Positions 52,239 through 61,492 of a DNA stretch of 64,000 bases are shown in pieces. Below the pieces are notes generated by a model. The model saw only the letters and a program-made list of their open reading frames with translations. It did not search any database and was not told where the DNA came from. Both the position numbers and the translations under genes were made by a program. This DNA comes from Thraustochytrium sp. TN22. Its lineage: Eukaryota > Sar > Bigyra > Thraustochytrida > Thraustochytriidae. Numbering within the stretch: the stretch's first letter is position 1; every line of letters starts with the position of its first letter. Location of the stretch: assembly GCA_013306675.1 (NCBI GenBank), contig JABLUY010000128.1, positions 42,082 to 106,081 on the forward strand. Reading direction: 5' to 3'.

Positions 52239-54563
52239 ATGGTGCAGTACGAGCCGAGCGTGCCGCAGGAGAGGGAGTACTACGAGGCCCTGCTTCGGCT
52301 AGCCAAGCCCGGCGACGGCGGCGAGGCGTTCGCGGCCAAAGACCTGGCTGGCTTCCTGCAGACGTCCAAGCTGGGCGTCACGGACCTGCGCGCCATCTGG
52401 AACGTGGGTTCCAATGGAGCGTCCGAGATCCGTGACCCGCAGGCGCTGACCATGATGCGCTGCGTGGCGCTCATCCAGGCCGGCGTGCCGCTCACGCCGG
52501 AGAATGTGATGCATCCCAAGCCTGGCGAGCCGCTCCAGCTGCCGCACTTTGAGGTGAGCGGCGCGCCACAGGCGCCGCAAGGCCTGGTGGCACCTTCGCA
52601 GGCTGCGCAGGCTCCCCAGGAGCAGCAGCAGCAGCAGCAGCAGTACGTGGCGCAGGCCCCAGAGGCACAGTTTCAGATGGCGCGGCCTGCGACGCCGGCG
52701 AGTGTGGGCGGCGGCAGCGCCTTCGAGACGTCAAGCGTGACCGGGTCCACGACCGGAAACTCGTGGGCCATGTCTCCCAATAAGCGCGCGCAGTACGAGG
52801 ATCTCTTCCGAAAGCAGAAGCTCACAGACGGCAAGCTGGAGTCACGAGAGGCGATTGACTTTTTCCTCAAGTCCCGCATGCCCTTGGAACAGCTCCGTGA
52901 GGTCCTGCGCATCTCTGACCTGGATGGCGACCTCAAACTGTCGCTGGATGAGTTCTGCATCGCCATGCACATGGTGCTCTGCATCTCGCGCAAGGGCTTT
53001 CAAATCCCCCCGGAGGTGCCGCAGGAGCTGCTTCCGAACCAGCCGCGTGCCGCGCCGCCCACTGCCGCCGAGGCTGTCGAGGCGCGCCAGCAGTACGGCT
53101 ACCAGCAGCAACAGCAGCAGCAGCAGCAGCAACAACAACAACAGCCCCCGCGGCACCCGACACCGGAGCCGCTGGGCGCGCCGGGGCATCACCGACGCCG
53201 CTCGTCGCGGTCCAGCCTGCCGCCGAACGGGCTTTATGAGGACCCGGTGCCAGCGCAGACGCCTATGCCTGCGGCAGTCCCTTCTGGCCCCACCGAGGAG
53301 GACGTAACCCGCGCGCGTGAGGCGAACCAGGCCCTGCAGGCTGCCTCAGCCGCTGTGGCGGGCGCCGCAGCGCAGCTGAGCGCCGAGAAATCTCGCATTG
53401 AGGCCGAGCTGGCACAGCTGGGCGCGGAGCGCGACCGCCTCCTGGGCGAGATCAAGTCTGCCACGGCGCAAGTTGAGGAGCGCCGCGGGGAGATGTCGAC
53501 GCTCGAGACCGACCTGGAGCTCCTGCGTGAGACGGTCACGCAGCTGCGTCAGTCCCTGGACAAGCAGCGCGATGAGGTCCACGCGTCCTCGCTCGCCAAC
53601 GTCGCCAAGGTTGCGGAGAAGGCCTCGCTTGAGCGCGAGGCCGATACGCTCAAGGCCCAGCTGGCCCAGCTTCAGGAGCATGCTGCCTCGCTGGAGAAGG
53701 CTGCCGCGGAGGCCGCAGCCGCCGCAGCTGCGGCGGCTGCGGCGCCCGTGCCGGACCCGGCGCCCGCGGAGGTGAAGCGCTCCCCGTCGCCTGTGCCGCC
53801 GGCGCGAGAAGCCCCCACGCACGCGGAGCGCTCCCCGTCACCCGTCCCACCGGCGCGCGAAGCGCCGGCGCGCGAAGTGCCAGCTCGTGAGGCACCGACG
53901 CGCGAGGCGCCCGCCCGCGAGGCGCCGACGCGCGAGGCGCCGGGGGCCGAGACAACGCCCGCAAACGAGGAGGTGCCGGAGTCTCCGGCGCCCCCGGTTC
54001 CTGCCTCGGTGGGCGAGGCGGTTCCGGCTGAGACGACCTCGCCGGCGGCGGAGAGCGCGCCGAAGCGCCGCGCCCCAACGCGCGCCGCGCCCTCGCTTTC
54101 CACGTCTTCTGTGCCGGACCTTGCGCCCATGACCCCTGGGGACGGGAGCTCGGCTGCTCCGGCTGCGGAGGAGTCTCCGACAGGGCCCGACGCCAGTGCC
54201 GAGGATGGCGCGGCGCGTGCAGCCTCCCCCGCCCCCGCGGCGGGGTCCGCGGCGGCCCCGGCCTCCAACAGCTCCACAACTTCGGGCTGGGATCAGATGG
54301 AGGTGACGAACCCGGGCGCTGCGGACCAGATGGATTCGTCTGCCTTTGACGAGGCCTTTGGCGGCGCGGATGCCGACCCGTTCGAGGAGGCCTCGACGAC
54401 GCAGCAAACGGACGGAGGCTTCCGGTCAGACGCCGCCACGGCCGGCGACGGCCCCACCGCCTCGACCACGGCGACGACTGGCGCGCCAGCCTCAAACATC
54501 GCCAACGCGTTCTCTGACGCTGGCTTTGAGGACACCTTTGATTTCGACAGCAACAAGAACTAG
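52239..54563 (+). CDS. Eps15/Ede1-like EH-domain endocytic protein
   Basis: 774 residues from the ATG at 52239. The first EH-like domain (about 5-95) has EYYEALLRLAKP and ends near LTPENVM. It is followed by Gln-rich linkers and a second EH domain (about 186-275). The second domain has YEDLFRKQ, a canonical EF loop DLDGDLKLSLDEF and the FCIAMHMV helix that binds NPF peptides. A central coiled coil (about 365-500, LETDLELLRETVTQLRQSLD) should drive dimerisation. After it come a 15-bp-based PAREAP/PTREAP repeat and an acidic tail with SAFDEAFGG, a DPF motif (about 712) and FEDTFDF. DPF motifs bind AP-2 appendages, so the architecture is that of an early clathrin-endocytosis scaffold. It has two EH domains rather than the three of animal Eps15. 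Confidence 0.88.
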   Translation: MVQYEPSVPQEREYYEALLRLAKPGDGGEAFAAKDLAGFLQTSKLGVTDLRAIWNVGSNGASEIRDPQALTMMRCVALIQAGVPLTPENVMHPKPGEPLQLPHFEVSGAPQAPQGLVAPSQAAQAPQEQQQQQQQYVAQAPEAQFQMARPATPASVGGGSAFETSSVTGSTTGNSWAMSPNKRAQYEDLFRKQKLTDGKLESREAIDFFLKSRMPLEQLREVLRISDLDGDLKLSLDEFCIAMHMVLCISRKGFQIPPEVPQELLPNQPRAAPPTAAEAVEARQQYGYQQQQQQQQQQQQQQPPRHPTPEPLGAPGHHRRRSSRSSLPPNGLYEDPVPAQTPMPAAVPSGPTEEDVTRAREANQALQAASAAVAGAAAQLSAEKSRIEAELAQLGAERDRLLGEIKSATAQVEERRGEMSTLETDLELLRETVTQLRQSLDKQRDEVHASSLANVAKVAEKASLEREADTLKAQLAQLQEHAASLEKAAAEAAAAAAAAAAAPVPDPAPAEVKRSPSPVPPAREAPTHAERSPSPVPPAREAPAREVPAREAPTREAPAREAPTREAPGAETTPANEEVPESPAPPVPASVGEAVPAETTSPAAESAPKRRAPTRAAPSLSTSSVPDLAPMTPGDGSSAAPAAEESPTGPDASAEDGAARAASPAPAAGSAAAPASNSSTTSGWDQMEVTNPGAADQMDSSAFDEAFGGADADPFEEASTTQQTDGGFRSDAATAGDGPTASTTATTGAPASNIANAFSDAGFEDTFDFDSNKN
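53851..53945 (+). repeat. 15-bp coding repeat (PAREA/PTREA pentapeptides)
   Basis: Degenerate 15-bp units encode alternating PAREA, PAREV and PTREA pentapeptides after the coiled coil of the EH-domain protein. Confidence 0.75.
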
Positions 54564-54999
54564 ACGATTACTTCGCAAGAGCAGTTTTACAGTTAGCACC
54601 ACCTGCTGCCGGTTTGCCTGCCCGCCTGCCTGCCTGCCCGCCTGCCTGCCTGCCTGTTCGACGAAATCATGGGTGGCACCACGTAGTACAAAGCGCATCC
54701 CTGGCCGTCCTGGGGACTCCAGCCAGTGCGGCGCCTCGTTCAAGATGACTTGGGAGCAGGCAGGGCCTGGCATTTGTCCTTTCGAACAGGGCTCCCAAGG
54801 TCACGGTCCTCCCTTGGGCTTCGCGTCGAACCCGGTGCATGCAATGCATGCCGCATCCAACGCGGCGCAACGAAGACGAATGGCTTTCTCTCTTGCTGGT
54901 GTCTCTGACTAACTGTAAAGAAGAAAGGCGGATTGTGTTCTGAAGCTGAGTTACCTTACATGGCCGTACATGGTGGTGTGCAGTGTGCAAATGGATCCC
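54564..54999. terminator. Convergent 3' region with TGCC repeat
   Basis: 436 bp between the stops of the EH protein (+) and PARP (-). It has a CTGCC tetra/pentanucleotide run at about 54612-54656, an imperfect palindrome around GCATGCAATGCATGC (54837-54851), and no coding sequence. Confidence 0.5.
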
Positions 55000-57588
55000 T
55001 CACATGTCAAAGAGGAGGACGAAGCGAAGGCGGTGCTGCTTCTCGTTATAAATGAGGATCTCATCCTGGTAAAACCGGGAGTTTTGGCCGGTGGACTTGA
55101 TGGGCCCGGCCGGGATGGTGACCTTGCGGCCGTCGATCTCAATGATCTCGTCCCCGGTGCCGAGCGGGCTCTGGGAGCCCTGCGCCAGGACCGAGTCGAA
55201 GCCCTTGGGCGGAGCGCGCAGCGTATGGTCGTCCATGTGGATGACCTTGGGCTTGCCAATGGCGGCCTCGACGAGGAACATGATGCCCATGTTTTTGTTG
55301 CCAAAGCGGGCGGGGCTGACGTAGCCGGCACTCTTGGCCTGCTCGGAGGCCAGGTAGATACCGCGGCCGACGCGGCCTCCGCTGTGCGGCATGATGCGCA
55401 GGCCACTGCGCATAATGGCGGCGGTGACGGAGACAGCGGTGCCGTGAAAGAGCAGCAGGCGCTCGGTGGGGCCCTGAAACTTGTCGTATGCGCTGAAGGC
55501 GACGTCCTCCCCGGCGCGGCCGACCTTGAAGATGCGGTTGAGGCGCATGTTGCGACCACCGCGGTTGGTGCGGGAGACGTAGGCCTCGAGGCGCTTGTAG
55601 AGCGGCGACTTGGCCTGGACCACGTCCCAGTCGTCGAGCTGCATCGACTTGAAGTAAGTGTCCAGGGGGTGCTCGGTGGGCGCGGCATCGGTCTCGGCGC
55701 CGCGCATCATGCCCTGGGCCTGCTCAATGTCGCCGATCACGTTGACGAGGTCAAACTCCCTTTGCAGCATCTCCTCGGAGGCGATGACGGGCGGGCGCTG
55801 GCGGCCCGTGGCGTGCGGCACGACTGTGTAGTACTCGGAGGAGAGGTCGGTGAGCACGTTGCGGCGGCCGCGGCCGTTGATCTCGGCCTCGATGCGGTTC
55901 AGCACGTCGAAGGCGCGCTGCACCTGGGCGTCGCTGAGCGCGCCGAGCGGCATCTTGTCCACGTCGACGCCGTGCGAGGCCATCTGCTCGCGGAACATGT
56001 CCTTGTCGAAGATAAACTTGACGAAGCTGGCGGTGTCCGGGTCGAGCTTGCACGGCGGAACCGCAACCGCGCGCGCCGGGCTGGCCGGCCCGGCCGCCTT
56101 GGCCGGCGACGGCGGGCCCTTCTTGGTCAGCACCAGGTCGTACTTGCCGCTGTGCTTGGTGAAGCTGGCGCGGTTGGCCCAGTGGTTGCGCGTCTTGTCG
56201 AGAAACTTCTTGGCGAAGAGCGCCTCGGCTTGCTGCGCGCTGGTAAAGTACTTGACGTCGGCCGACCCGTGCTCGCCCGTGCGGCCCCAGTGCGTGAAGA
56301 CGCCGTACGTTTGCGTCGGGGTCTCCACGCACTGAATGTAGTAGTACTTGTTGTTGTTGGCGCCGATGTTGGTCTGGTTGAGCGTCGCACTCATGCCGTT
56401 CCACACGCGCGAGCCACGCGGCACGGTGGCCTCGCACCGTGGCTGCAGCGGTACGTCGCCGTCGCCGTCGCCGTCGTCTCCGCCCGCGGCGGCCGGCTTG
56501 CCGCCTCCCAGAACCGCGGAAGCGACCTTGGAGGCGATCGAGCCGAGCAAGCCCTGCGGCGGCGTCTGCGCGATGGCCGGCGGTGTGCGCGCTGCCGGCG
56601 TGGCCTGCTTCTTCTTGGGCGGCGTCCGCGGCGCCGGCTTGGCGGACGCGGCGTCGCGGCGGCGGATGTGGCGCTCCTTTTGAGTCGTGGTGTTGGTCTG
56701 CGTGTAGTCGCCCTGCGCGGAGCTCAAGTCCACCAGATACACGTAGCGGCCTGACTCGACCAGGCGTTTGGACATGGACGCATTCTGCGCCACGTGGCGG
56801 TCGCGGTAGACCTCCTCCATAAACGGCAGCGCGTCCGCGTCGTACGGGTACCAGCCAGTCGCCTTGCCGTCCACGCCGTCGTCCACGTAGTACTCCCAGA
56901 CGGCGTCGGCCAGCGCCTGAGCCTGGGCAGCAGACACTACCGTAAGCCACGCGTACTTGCCAGCCTGCGGCGCGGCGGCGCCGCTGCTCGCGCTCGCGTA
57001 CTCCACGCCGGTCTTCTCCTGGAACTTGTCTTCGAACTCCGCGCGCATCTTCGCCTCGGAGCCCTCCAGCAGCTGGCCCTGGCCGGCCGTGCCCGTGCGG
57101 CCCCACCGGTGCCAGCAGTACCACTTCTTGCCCATCTGCACTACCTGGAGCACGTAGTACTTGTCCATATTTTTGCTCGGGTCCACCAGCACCAGCCGCG
57201 CGTCAAGCTTGAGCACCGGCTTGGCCCTGGCCTTGGGCAGGGCTGTCGTCACCAGGCTGTTGTCCAGCGTGCCCACGGTCATCACCGGGCTCGCGTTGCC
57301 TTTGAGCCCGACCTTTTCCGTCTTGGCCTTCTTCGCCTTGGGCTCCGCCTTGGCGGCCTTGGGCTCCGCCTTGACGGCCTTGGCCGCGGCGGCCCCGCGC
57401 GCCGACCTCGTCTTGCGCGCCGGCTTCGGCTTGGGCGCCGCGGCCGCGGCTTCCTCCTTCACCTTGCGCTTGGTGCCGCCATTCTTGCGCGTCTGCTTCT
57501 TCGCCGCTTCCTGTGTCTTCGCCTGCTCCTCCTTCTCCTTCTTCGCCACGCGCGCCGAGCTCCTCGCCGCGCGCGTCGCCGCCACCAT
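55000..57588 (-). CDS. Poly(ADP-ribose) polymerase, WGR-WWE-WGR-PRD-ART
   Basis: 862 residues from the ATG at 57588 (GCGACCATGG-like context); upstream codons encode a Leu/Ser run from the GA repeat. The first 125 residues are Lys/Ala-rich and DNA-binding-like. A WGR domain (about 130-205, WHRWGRTGTAG), a WWE domain (about 228-308, GWYPYD and TTQKERHIRR) and a second WGR (about 397-470, FTHWGRTGEHG) follow. Then come the helical regulatory domain (about 510-635) and the ART domain. The catalytic H-Y-E triad is complete: H715 in LLFHGT, Y745 in GRGIYLASE and E843 in QDEILIYN. The Glu and full regulatory domain predict real polymerase activity in DNA-break signalling, like PARP1-3. No zinc fingers or BRCT are present. 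The WWE domain, a poly-ADP-ribose reader, between two WGRs is unusual. Confidence 0.92.
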   Translation of the reverse strand: MVAATRAARSSARVAKKEKEEQAKTQEAAKKQTRKNGGTKRKVKEEAAAAAPKPKPARKTRSARGAAAAKAVKAEPKAAKAEPKAKKAKTEKVGLKGNASPVMTVGTLDNSLVTTALPKARAKPVLKLDARLVLVDPSKNMDKYYVLQVVQMGKKWYCWHRWGRTGTAGQGQLLEGSEAKMRAEFEDKFQEKTGVEYASASSGAAAPQAGKYAWLTVVSAAQAQALADAVWEYYVDDGVDGKATGWYPYDADALPFMEEVYRDRHVAQNASMSKRLVESGRYVYLVDLSSAQGDYTQTNTTTQKERHIRRRDAASAKPAPRTPPKKKQATPAARTPPAIAQTPPQGLLGSIASKVASAVLGGGKPAAAGGDDGDGDGDVPLQPRCEATVPRGSRVWNGMSATLNQTNIGANNNKYYYIQCVETPTQTYGVFTHWGRTGEHGSADVKYFTSAQQAEALFAKKFLDKTRNHWANRASFTKHSGKYDLVLTKKGPPSPAKAAGPASPARAVAVPPCKLDPDTASFVKFIFDKDMFREQMASHGVDVDKMPLGALSDAQVQRAFDVLNRIEAEINGRGRRNVLTDLSSEYYTVVPHATGRQRPPVIASEEMLQREFDLVNVIGDIEQAQGMMRGAETDAAPTEHPLDTYFKSMQLDDWDVVQAKSPLYKRLEAYVSRTNRGGRNMRLNRIFKVGRAGEDVAFSAYDKFQGPTERLLLFHGTAVSVTAAIMRSGLRIMPHSGGRVGRGIYLASEQAKSAGYVSPARFGNKNMGIMFLVEAAIGKPKVIHMDDHTLRAPPKGFDSVLAQGSQSPLGTGDEIIEIDGRKVTIPAGPIKSTGQNSRFYQDEILIYNEKQHRLRFVLLFDM

Positions 57589-57825
57589 GCTCGCTCCTTC
57601 TCCTTCGCGGCTTCGGCTTCGCGTGGGTGCCCGCGCGGCTCGGCTCGGCTCGGCTCGGCTTCCGCTCGCTGCCCGCTCCGCTGCTCTCTCTGCTCGCTGC
57701 CTGATTGCGGTCTGCTGCCCGCGCGCCGCGCCTCCAGCTCGGGCTGCTCGGCCTGGGCCGTGGCGTACCTCTGCGACCCGGCGAGCGAGCGAGCGAGCGG
57801 GGGTTCTCCGTGGAGAGAGAGAGAG

Positions 57826-57886
<61 letters not shown>

Positions 57887-59012
57887 CCAGACCAGCGGAA
57901 CCCACTTGGGCAACCCCAGAGCCAGCGAGTTGCGGAACTTGCGATACCAACCAACAACCCTCAGGCGGGCAGCGCGCCTGCGTGGCCCGGGGCGCCGCCA
58001 CCGCAACCCGAGAGCGGGCGCCAGCAGGCACGACGTGACGCGGCCGGGGTCTGCGGCCACGGGCGGCTCGGACTCGGACGCGAGCCGAAGTGGTGGCTGC
58101 CAGCCGCAGGCGTGGCCGTGGCTGCGGACTCGGAGGCGAGGCATTGCCAGTCACGGTGACGTGCGAAGCGCAGCGCATCGTGATGGAGCCACCGCAGGAG
58201 CTGCGCATGGACGTTGACTCACTGTCAGGCTGGCTTGCAGAGGGAGGTCGCGGTGATGCCAGTGGGCGGGCGTGCGCATGGGCGGGCATGGGCACCGTGG
58301 ACTGGTCAGATGCACGCGGGGGGCGGGGAACGGAAAGGGCAACAGCGCATAGCGCATAGCGGGCGCAGAGAGGCTTGCCAAGGCGCAGTGAGGCGACCAG
58401 GGCGAGAAGCCTGCCGGCGGTGGCGGGCGCTGACAGTGTCGTCACATGTTGTGGTCAACACCGCAAACGAATTTCATTGGCCGCTGTGCAGTTGAGCAAA
58501 ACTTCGAACCTCGCACGCCTCGTAGGCTCATCGCCGGGCGACATTTGCAGGGTGCAATGGGGAGCCAGGCGTCTGCCGGCGGATGCAGTGTCATCGTGTC
58601 GTAAGAGGTGGTCGTCACCATCGCCGGCGAACTCGGCCAGTGTGCATTTGAGCTACGAGCGAAACTTGGAACTTCACTCACAAACTCCTCAAGGCCTCGT
58701 AGGCTCGCGTAGGCTCGTCGCCGCAGCCGCAACGCCAGGGTGGCATAGCCAGGCCGCGGATGGCTGTCACAACTAGGGGCGGCGCCAGAGGCCTGACGAC
58801 GCTAGAGAGGCCAAGGCCAACACACAGCGAAGTGGGAAGGCGTAGGGAGGCGTTGGGGGGGGGGGGGGGAGAAGGGGGGACGGCTCGTGGTCTCTGTTCG
58901 CAGCCCACAATAAGGCTTTTCGCAATCCAAACCCCGCCTTCCAAAACACAATGTTGAGCCAGAGACAAGAAGAGAAAAATAGTTGAGGGGTACAGTGGTT
59001 GGTGCCACGGCG
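57589..59012. other. Intergenic with GA microsatellite, degenerate duplication and poly-G
   Basis: About 1.4 kb. A GA tract (about 57813-57883) lies upstream of PARP. A weak internal duplication occupies about 58430-58745: two segments share GTGCA-TTGAG, CGAAACTTGGAAC-like and CTCGTAGGCTC sequences. A run of 15 G lies at 58855-58869, and from 58882 the duplicated glycosyltransferase block begins. No gene is supported. Confidence 0.5.
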
Positions 59013-60920
59013 CTACGGTGCTACGGTGCCCTGGAGACGCTGATTGCTATTCTCTTCAACCGTCTCGGTCGCTTCCATGCGCTTGAGCCTGTCCTTCTTG
59101 TTGCGCGCCCTCTTTGCCTTCTCCAAGAGCATCATCAGCTCGTGTCTCTCATCCATGTTGTCCGCATCGGTCGTCTCCTCGCCAGGTTCTTTCGCTCCTT
59201 CGCCACGCACTGTGTCTTGCTTTGTCGAGTTGCCCGCCAGATTCGCATGGTCAGCCAACCAGGCATCGAGCTTGGAGGCGTTGTGCGCCTCGCTGCAGTG
59301 GTTCACGGTCGAGCGGAGCATGAACTGAGCCCACGGGGCGCCGTCGCGACAGAAAGGATCCAGCACGCAGCTGTAATCCTCGAGTACTCTTCTTCTTCTG
59401 CGAAGCTCAGGGCCCCAATACGGGTCCTCAGGGTTTGTGATCCGAGGAAGCAGATCATCCAGATCGCTCCACGTGGCCATGATGGTCAAGTTTCTCCATG
59501 GTGCACCTCGTGGGGAGGCATAGATAAATCCCTTGTGCAGGCCGCCGTCTCCAGGGAAGAGCAGCAGCCTCCCTGCGCGGAGGGAGTCGTACACGCGGCG
59601 GCTGGTTGGCGTGTCGCCCCGCAGGTGCACGCCGAGCTCCGAATTGAGCATCATCCCGCAGGACAGCGCCTCAGACGGCGGTCCCGCGTTGTGACACCAC
59701 GTGGAATTTCCAGAGAATTTGCCCGCCTCGCAATCTGGTGGGATAATGTCCGAGTGCTTGTTCCAGCCCCGGTCGTAAAACTTTGACGTCATGATGCAGA
59801 CGTGCTCCTGACGGCGCATCCAGGCGGTCTCGTTTAAATCAGGGCTCAAGCTGGTGGCTCTTACCTTGTCACAGAAGCGTCGCCTTTCCCCGTAGGCGCC
59901 GCGTCCGTCCATCGCGCCGACCATAATGGTTCCAAATGTGCAGCGGCCCTGGCCGTCAGGAAGACAGAGATCGTTTGAGGTCTCGTTGGACCAGTGATCG
60001 CCCCACACATGCCCGCGCGAAGAGTTCGTGGGCAGCCCAGGGAGGAGACTACTGACTTCGACGACCGCCTTTGCCAGCTCGCAGCGCAGCGGAACATACG
60101 ACGCCGCGAGCGCGCACTTACGATAAATTCTGTCGGTGGCAATCTTGTCCCTTGGAACTGTCTTGGCTTCGAAGGTGAAGGGATAGCTGAGGCCAATCAG
60201 GTCCCAGAAGTGTGTGGAGATTTCTCTATTCCACTTGAACCAGGCCCCAAAGGTCCATTTCCAATGGCCAAATGTGTACACATGTTTCGTCAGCAGCGTC
60301 GGATCCTTTCGAATGAACGGCTGCTCCATGAGAGCCTCCATGTACGTGTTGAGCATGACGTCAACCGCCACGTTGTCATTCTTATCTTGACCGCATTCCT
60401 TCATGGCAAGGGTCATCACGATAGGTGCCACGAAGCGCTCTGCCTTGCTCGGGTCTGAGGTGTACCACGGCGAGTCCAGGAAGCGCTTGCTCGTAATCGC
60501 GAGCGCGAACGCGAGGTCATCTGGGTGGTCGTCATCGAGATACGCCTCCAGATAGGAGCGCGAGACGGTCCTGCCGCCGCAGTACGAGCCCTGCTCCATC
60601 GCCAGGAGCCAATTGAGCCTAGGATCGTCCAGGTACACGTAAGTGAGCACGGGCTCGGTTGTGAGGTCGCTTGGCCAGTCATGCCGGTGCAAGCTGCCCA
60701 GGAGGTGCGGCTCCTCGCCATGGTCCTCTGCAAGTTCTTGAGCCGAGCCGGACGGAGACAGCCTTATCGTCTGCTCAAACGTGTTCATTGCGAAGCCTTT
60801 ATCCGCCTCTTCTGCGCCCTGGAGGGCTGCCAAGTTCAGCTCACCGACGAGGATGCAGGCAAAGACGCTGAGCAGGACAAGGAGAGCGCCTCGAAGCGCT
60901 GCCTTGTACCGTACCCACAT
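59013..60920 (-). CDS. GT47/exostosin-like glycosyltransferase, copy 1
   Basis: 635 residues. A short basic N-terminus (MWVRYK) and one hydrophobic helix (ALLVLLSVFACILVG) give a type II signal-anchor, as for Golgi glycosyltransferases. The lumenal part has exostosin-type patterns: YTSDPSKAERFVAPIV (family form T.dP..A..F.vP), FGHWKWTFG, and HLRGDTPTSRRVYDSLRAG (family form GDT..S.R..D...aG) near the C-terminal nucleotide-sugar site. There are several N-x-S/T sequons. The end is a charged helix KAKRARNKKDRLKRME. A role in building surface or matrix polysaccharide in the Golgi is inferred; the donor sugar is unknown. It is one of a tandem pair with about 92% amino-acid identity by my count. 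Confidence 0.78.
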   Translation of the reverse strand: MWVRYKAALRGALLVLLSVFACILVGELNLAALQGAEEADKGFAMNTFEQTIRLSPSGSAQELAEDHGEEPHLLGSLHRHDWPSDLTTEPVLTYVYLDDPRLNWLLAMEQGSYCGGRTVSRSYLEAYLDDDHPDDLAFALAITSKRFLDSPWYTSDPSKAERFVAPIVMTLAMKECGQDKNDNVAVDVMLNTYMEALMEQPFIRKDPTLLTKHVYTFGHWKWTFGAWFKWNREISTHFWDLIGLSYPFTFEAKTVPRDKIATDRIYRKCALAASYVPLRCELAKAVVEVSSLLPGLPTNSSRGHVWGDHWSNETSNDLCLPDGQGRCTFGTIMVGAMDGRGAYGERRRFCDKVRATSLSPDLNETAWMRRQEHVCIMTSKFYDRGWNKHSDIIPPDCEAGKFSGNSTWCHNAGPPSEALSCGMMLNSELGVHLRGDTPTSRRVYDSLRAGRLLLFPGDGGLHKGFIYASPRGAPWRNLTIMATWSDLDDLLPRITNPEDPYWGPELRRRRRVLEDYSCVLDPFCRDGAPWAQFMLRSTVNHCSEAHNASKLDAWLADHANLAGNSTKQDTVRGEGAKEPGEETTDADNMDERHELMMLLEKAKRARNKKDRLKRMEATETVEENSNQRLQGTVAP

Positions 60921-61492
60921 CCTTCCTGCTCTCAGCCCCGCGACTCCGGCCTAGCCACGCGCGCCGCTGGCACGCCTCGCGCCGCGCCGCGCCGCGCCGC
61001 TGGCACGCCTCCCCGTGCGGTTCTGCCCGAGGCGCGTGACGTGGCCACCGTGTAGTGCCAGTGGTCCGCCGGCGTAGGGTACGCGGCGCGGCCACTTTGA
61101 TTGGTACCACCAGTAACCAAACAAAAAAGTTTACACAAAGTTGAGTGGTACCATATGGTACCATGGTACCATGGTACCAGTAAATACCCAACGGCCAAAT
61201 TGGCCGTGTTTGAAAATTCTTTGAGCCAATCATGTAAGCACCTTTTGTAGGACTCGGACTCGGACCTCCAGCTCTCATCGGCTGTCTCCCTCCGAAGAGA
61301 ATCAAGCACCTTTATTTTTGAACGAATTAAACTCGCACTTGGTGTCGCTTGGACTGTGACTTGCATGTGGCGGGTGGCTCGTGGTCTCTGTTCGCAGCCC
61401 ACAATAAGGCTTTTCGCAATCCAAACCCCGCCTTCCAAAACACAATGTTGAGCCCCGAGACAAGAAGAGAAAAATAGTTGAGGGGTACAGTG
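60921..61492 (-). promoter_or_regulatory. Promoter of GT47 copy 1 and 3' flank of copy 2
   Basis: 572 bp. Going upstream from the ATG: GC-rich CGCCGCGC repeats (about 60958-61015), a cluster of four GGTACC sites (61147-61178), and the inverted repeat CGGCCAA-A-TTGGCCG (61192-61206). After these comes sequence shared with the copy 2 promoter up to 61371. From 61376 it is the 3' flank of copy 2. Confidence 0.55.

Noticed and set aside
54837-54851. Possible tRNA T-arm or regulatory palindrome near GCATGCAATGCATGC
   Set aside because: Nearby TTCGAC-like words on the minus strand do not form a T-arm, and no acceptor or anticodon stems can be drawn. No tRNA was found here or elsewhere.
57589-57957. 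Leu-Ser-rich N-terminal extension of PARP
   Set aside because: The Leu-Ser run is a translation of the GA microsatellite and the frame opens at a non-ATG codon. The ATG at 57588 begins the basic N-terminus.
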